Of a DNA stretch of 64,000 nucleotides, positions 62,519 to 64,000 are shown in pieces. The stretch is from the NCBI GenBank assembly GCA_963777625.1, contig CAVZRO010000040.1, positions 62,001 through 126,000 on the forward strand. The letters run 5' to 3'. How positions within the stretch are numbered: position 1 is the stretch's first letter; every line of letters starts with the position of its first letter. Under the pieces are notes generated by a model. That model was not told where the DNA came from. It did not search any database and saw nothing but the letters and a program-made list of their open reading frames with translations. The stretch comes from DATDIC01 sp963777625 (GTDB lineage Bacteria > Pseudomonadota > Alphaproteobacteria > Acetobacterales > Acetobacteraceae). Both the position numbers and the translations under genes were made by a program.

Positions 62519-63457
62519 TCACGACCGCGGCCATCGCACCGCCATCTCGGGCAGCACCTCGGAGATCAAACGTTTCGTCTGCCCCAATACGTCGTGATCC
62601 CCGCGCGCGACCGGTCGCAGAATGAACTTCGACACGCCCGCATCCACATAGGCCCCAATACGATCGAGTATCGTCCGCGCGTCGCCGATCGTGAAATAAC
62701 CCAGCGGATCGCGGCCGGTCCGCGCCCGATAAGCATCGAACGCCGCCGCCATCCCGGGATCGTCCGCACCGCCGAAGCGGAACGCAATGCCCGCCCCATA
62801 ATGGTCCGCATCGATGCTGCGCCCGGTTTCGACCAGCGCCCGTTTGATCGCCGCGATCGCCTCGCCCGCCTGCTCCGGCGTCTCCGGCCCGGCCTGCCAG
62901 CCGGTGCCGAACCGCGCCGTCCGTCGGATCGCCGCCGCGGACGAACCGCCGATCCACATCGGCAGCTCCGACTGCACCGGGCGCGGCAGAATGGACACAC
63001 CCGACAGCCGGAAATGGCCACCTTCATGGTCCACCCGCTCTTCCGTCCACAGCCGATGGATCACCACCAGCGCCTCATCGGTCCGGGACCCGCGCGTGCG
63101 CGTATCGATGTGCAGCGCCGCCCATTCCGGCGCCACCGGGCTGCCGATGCCAAACCCCGGCAATAGCCGGCCCTCCGACAGCACATCCACCGTGGCGCAT
63201 TGCTTGGCGACCAGCACCGGATCGCGCAGTGCCAGCGACAGCACATTGACGCCGAGCTTGATCCGCCGCGTCCGCCCGGCCATCGCCGCCAGCGCGGTCA
63301 TGCTCTCCAGGATCGGCGTGCGACTGACGATACGGTCGGTCTGCCAGAGCGAATCCACCCCTTCCGCCTCGCACAGATCGACAAAACGCCAGAACCCCGC
63401 CGCGCCGTCGAACGGGAACTCCGCCAGGCCGATGCCGGCGGCGATGCTGCGTGTCAT
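62519..63457 (-). CDS. Luciferase-like (LLM class) flavin-dependent oxidoreductase
   Basis: 312 residues from MTRSIAAGIG, with GGAG upstream. FVDLCEAEGVDSLWQTDRIV, GRTRRIKLGVNVLSLALRDP, ATVDVLSEGRLLPGFGIGSP and MWIGGSSAAAIRRTARFGTG are family signatures. It shares the fold with the gene at 47.7 kb but is a different subgroup. Substrate unknown. It is divergent from the MFS gene at the window's end. Confidence 0.85.
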   Translation of the reverse strand: MTRSIAAGIGLAEFPFDGAAGFWRFVDLCEAEGVDSLWQTDRIVSRTPILESMTALAAMAGRTRRIKLGVNVLSLALRDPVLVAKQCATVDVLSEGRLLPGFGIGSPVAPEWAALHIDTRTRGSRTDEALVVIHRLWTEERVDHEGGHFRLSGVSILPRPVQSELPMWIGGSSAAAIRRTARFGTGWQAGPETPEQAGEAIAAIKRALVETGRSIDADHYGAGIAFRFGGADDPGMAAAFDAYRARTGRDPLGYFTIGDARTILDRIGAYVDAGVSKFILRPVARGDHDVLGQTKRLISEVLPEMAVRWPRS

Positions 63458-63567
63458 GCAATTCTCCTGCGCCACGCGAGCCTATCCGATGCCCCGGCGG
63501 GTTGCGAGCGAGCCGCCATGACGGCAGGATCGGCAGCCAGGCAAACGCCACGGGGAACGTCCGTCTT

Positions 63568-64000
63568 TTGACTCAAATCGGTCTCGGCCGGCTCGTCACC
63601 GGCCGCAGGTGGACGTTCGGCACCGCGGATTTCTGGCGCCTGTGGTATGCCGGCATGGTCGCCTTCGTGGTCCGCTGGGTGGAGACGCTGGCCGTCGCCA
63701 TCTTCGTGTTCCAGCATACGCGCTCACCTTTTGCGGTCGCCCTGGTCACCATGCTGCGGTTGTTGCCGATGGGCCTGTTCGGCGCATTCCTGGGTGCCGC
63801 CGCCGAGCGGATGGAACGCCGGACGGTCCTGCTCGGCATGATCCTGATGCTGCTGGTCACCGACATCGCGCTCGCGGCACTTGCCATTAGCGGACGGCTG
63901 GCCGTCTGGCACGTGGCGGTGGGTTCCTTCGCCAACGGCATCGCCTGGGCGGCCGACAACCCGGTGCGGCGGGCGGCGATGGGCGAAGTGATCGGCAGCG
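63568..64000 (+). CDS. MFS transporter, N-terminal part (runs off the window)
   Basis: 144 residues visible, open at the right edge. TTG at 63568 follows GGGGAACG. Sequence FWRLWYAGMVAFVVRWVETL, AVAIFVFQHTRSPFAVALVT and FLGAAAERMERRTVLLGMIL shows the first helices and an MFS motif A-like loop of the EntS/Bcr-like group. Inner membrane; substrate unknown. Confidence 0.75.
   Translation, partial: MTQIGLGRLVTGRRWTFGTADFWRLWYAGMVAFVVRWVETLAVAIFVFQHTRSPFAVALVTMLRLLPMGLFGAFLGAAAERMERRTVLLGMILMLLVTDIALAALAISGRLAVWHVAVGSFANGIAWAADNPVRRAAMGEVIGS

Overview
This is a high-GC window from an alphaproteobacterium, most likely Acetobacteraceae/Rhodospirillales. That placement is inferred from gene content and codon use; no rRNA is present. 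Supporting signs are the yggT-DUF167-folD and xerC-DUF484 neighbourhoods, an EcfG-like sigma factor, a DUF1674 gene, two TRAP uptake systems, CaiB/BaiF and CitE-like enzymes, and alphaproteobacterial palindromic repeats.

Layout. 1-5.4 kb: an amidase, two secreted WxxGxW-repeat proteins, LolA, an EamA exporter divergent from an Lrp/AsnC regulator, and a cobalamin adenosyltransferase. 5.4-7.7 kb: a frameshifted BtuB-like TonB receptor behind a clear cobalamin riboswitch. 7.7-11.1 kb: a CoA transferase, a TacA-TacT toxin-antitoxin pair with a visible promoter and operator, and an MFS carrier. 11.1-16.2 kb: a sulfoquinovosidase-type GH31 enzyme with a sugar ABC binding protein and two permeases but no ATPase gene. 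16.3-20.2 kb: a CitE-like lyase, a gamma-glutamyltransferase-like protein and an enolase-superfamily dehydratase. 20.2-21.3 kb: a small decayed island ending at tRNA-Glu, holding a GxxExxY pseudogene between imperfect inverted repeats, a likely ABC-ATPase tail and a broken TumE-like gene.

21.4-35.6 kb is mostly housekeeping: yggT, DUF167, folD, DUF1674, xerC, DUF484, a transaldolase-family gene, priA, hisS, prfA, murA and dcd, with a metallo-hydrolase, a carboxymuconolactone decarboxylase-like protein and an acetyltransferase between. 35.8-43.6 kb is a one-strand catabolic/uptake block: an HpcH/HpaI aldolase, two fused DctQM TRAP permeases, two DctP receptors (one broken by four frameshifts), a 2-keto-4-pentenoate hydratase-like protein and a DUF4440 protein. 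43.8-56.6 kb holds lipoproteins, recG, a BrnT-BrnA pair with operator-like repeats, a luciferase-like oxidoreductase, an SMP-30 protein, an MFS pump, a membrane-anchored J protein, a hydrolase and the sigma factor. 56.7-64 kb contains gene debris (a transketolase/AceE-like C-terminus), a diverged duplicated terminator element, a DyP peroxidase, an exported beta-propeller-like protein, a frameshifted OprB-type porin, a second luciferase-like oxidoreductase and the start of an MFS gene.

Single-base frameshifts interrupt btuB, yggT, hisS and the OprB porin. Because hisS is normally essential, part of this may be sequence error. The clustered damage in one dctP gene and in the tRNA-Glu island looks more like real decay.
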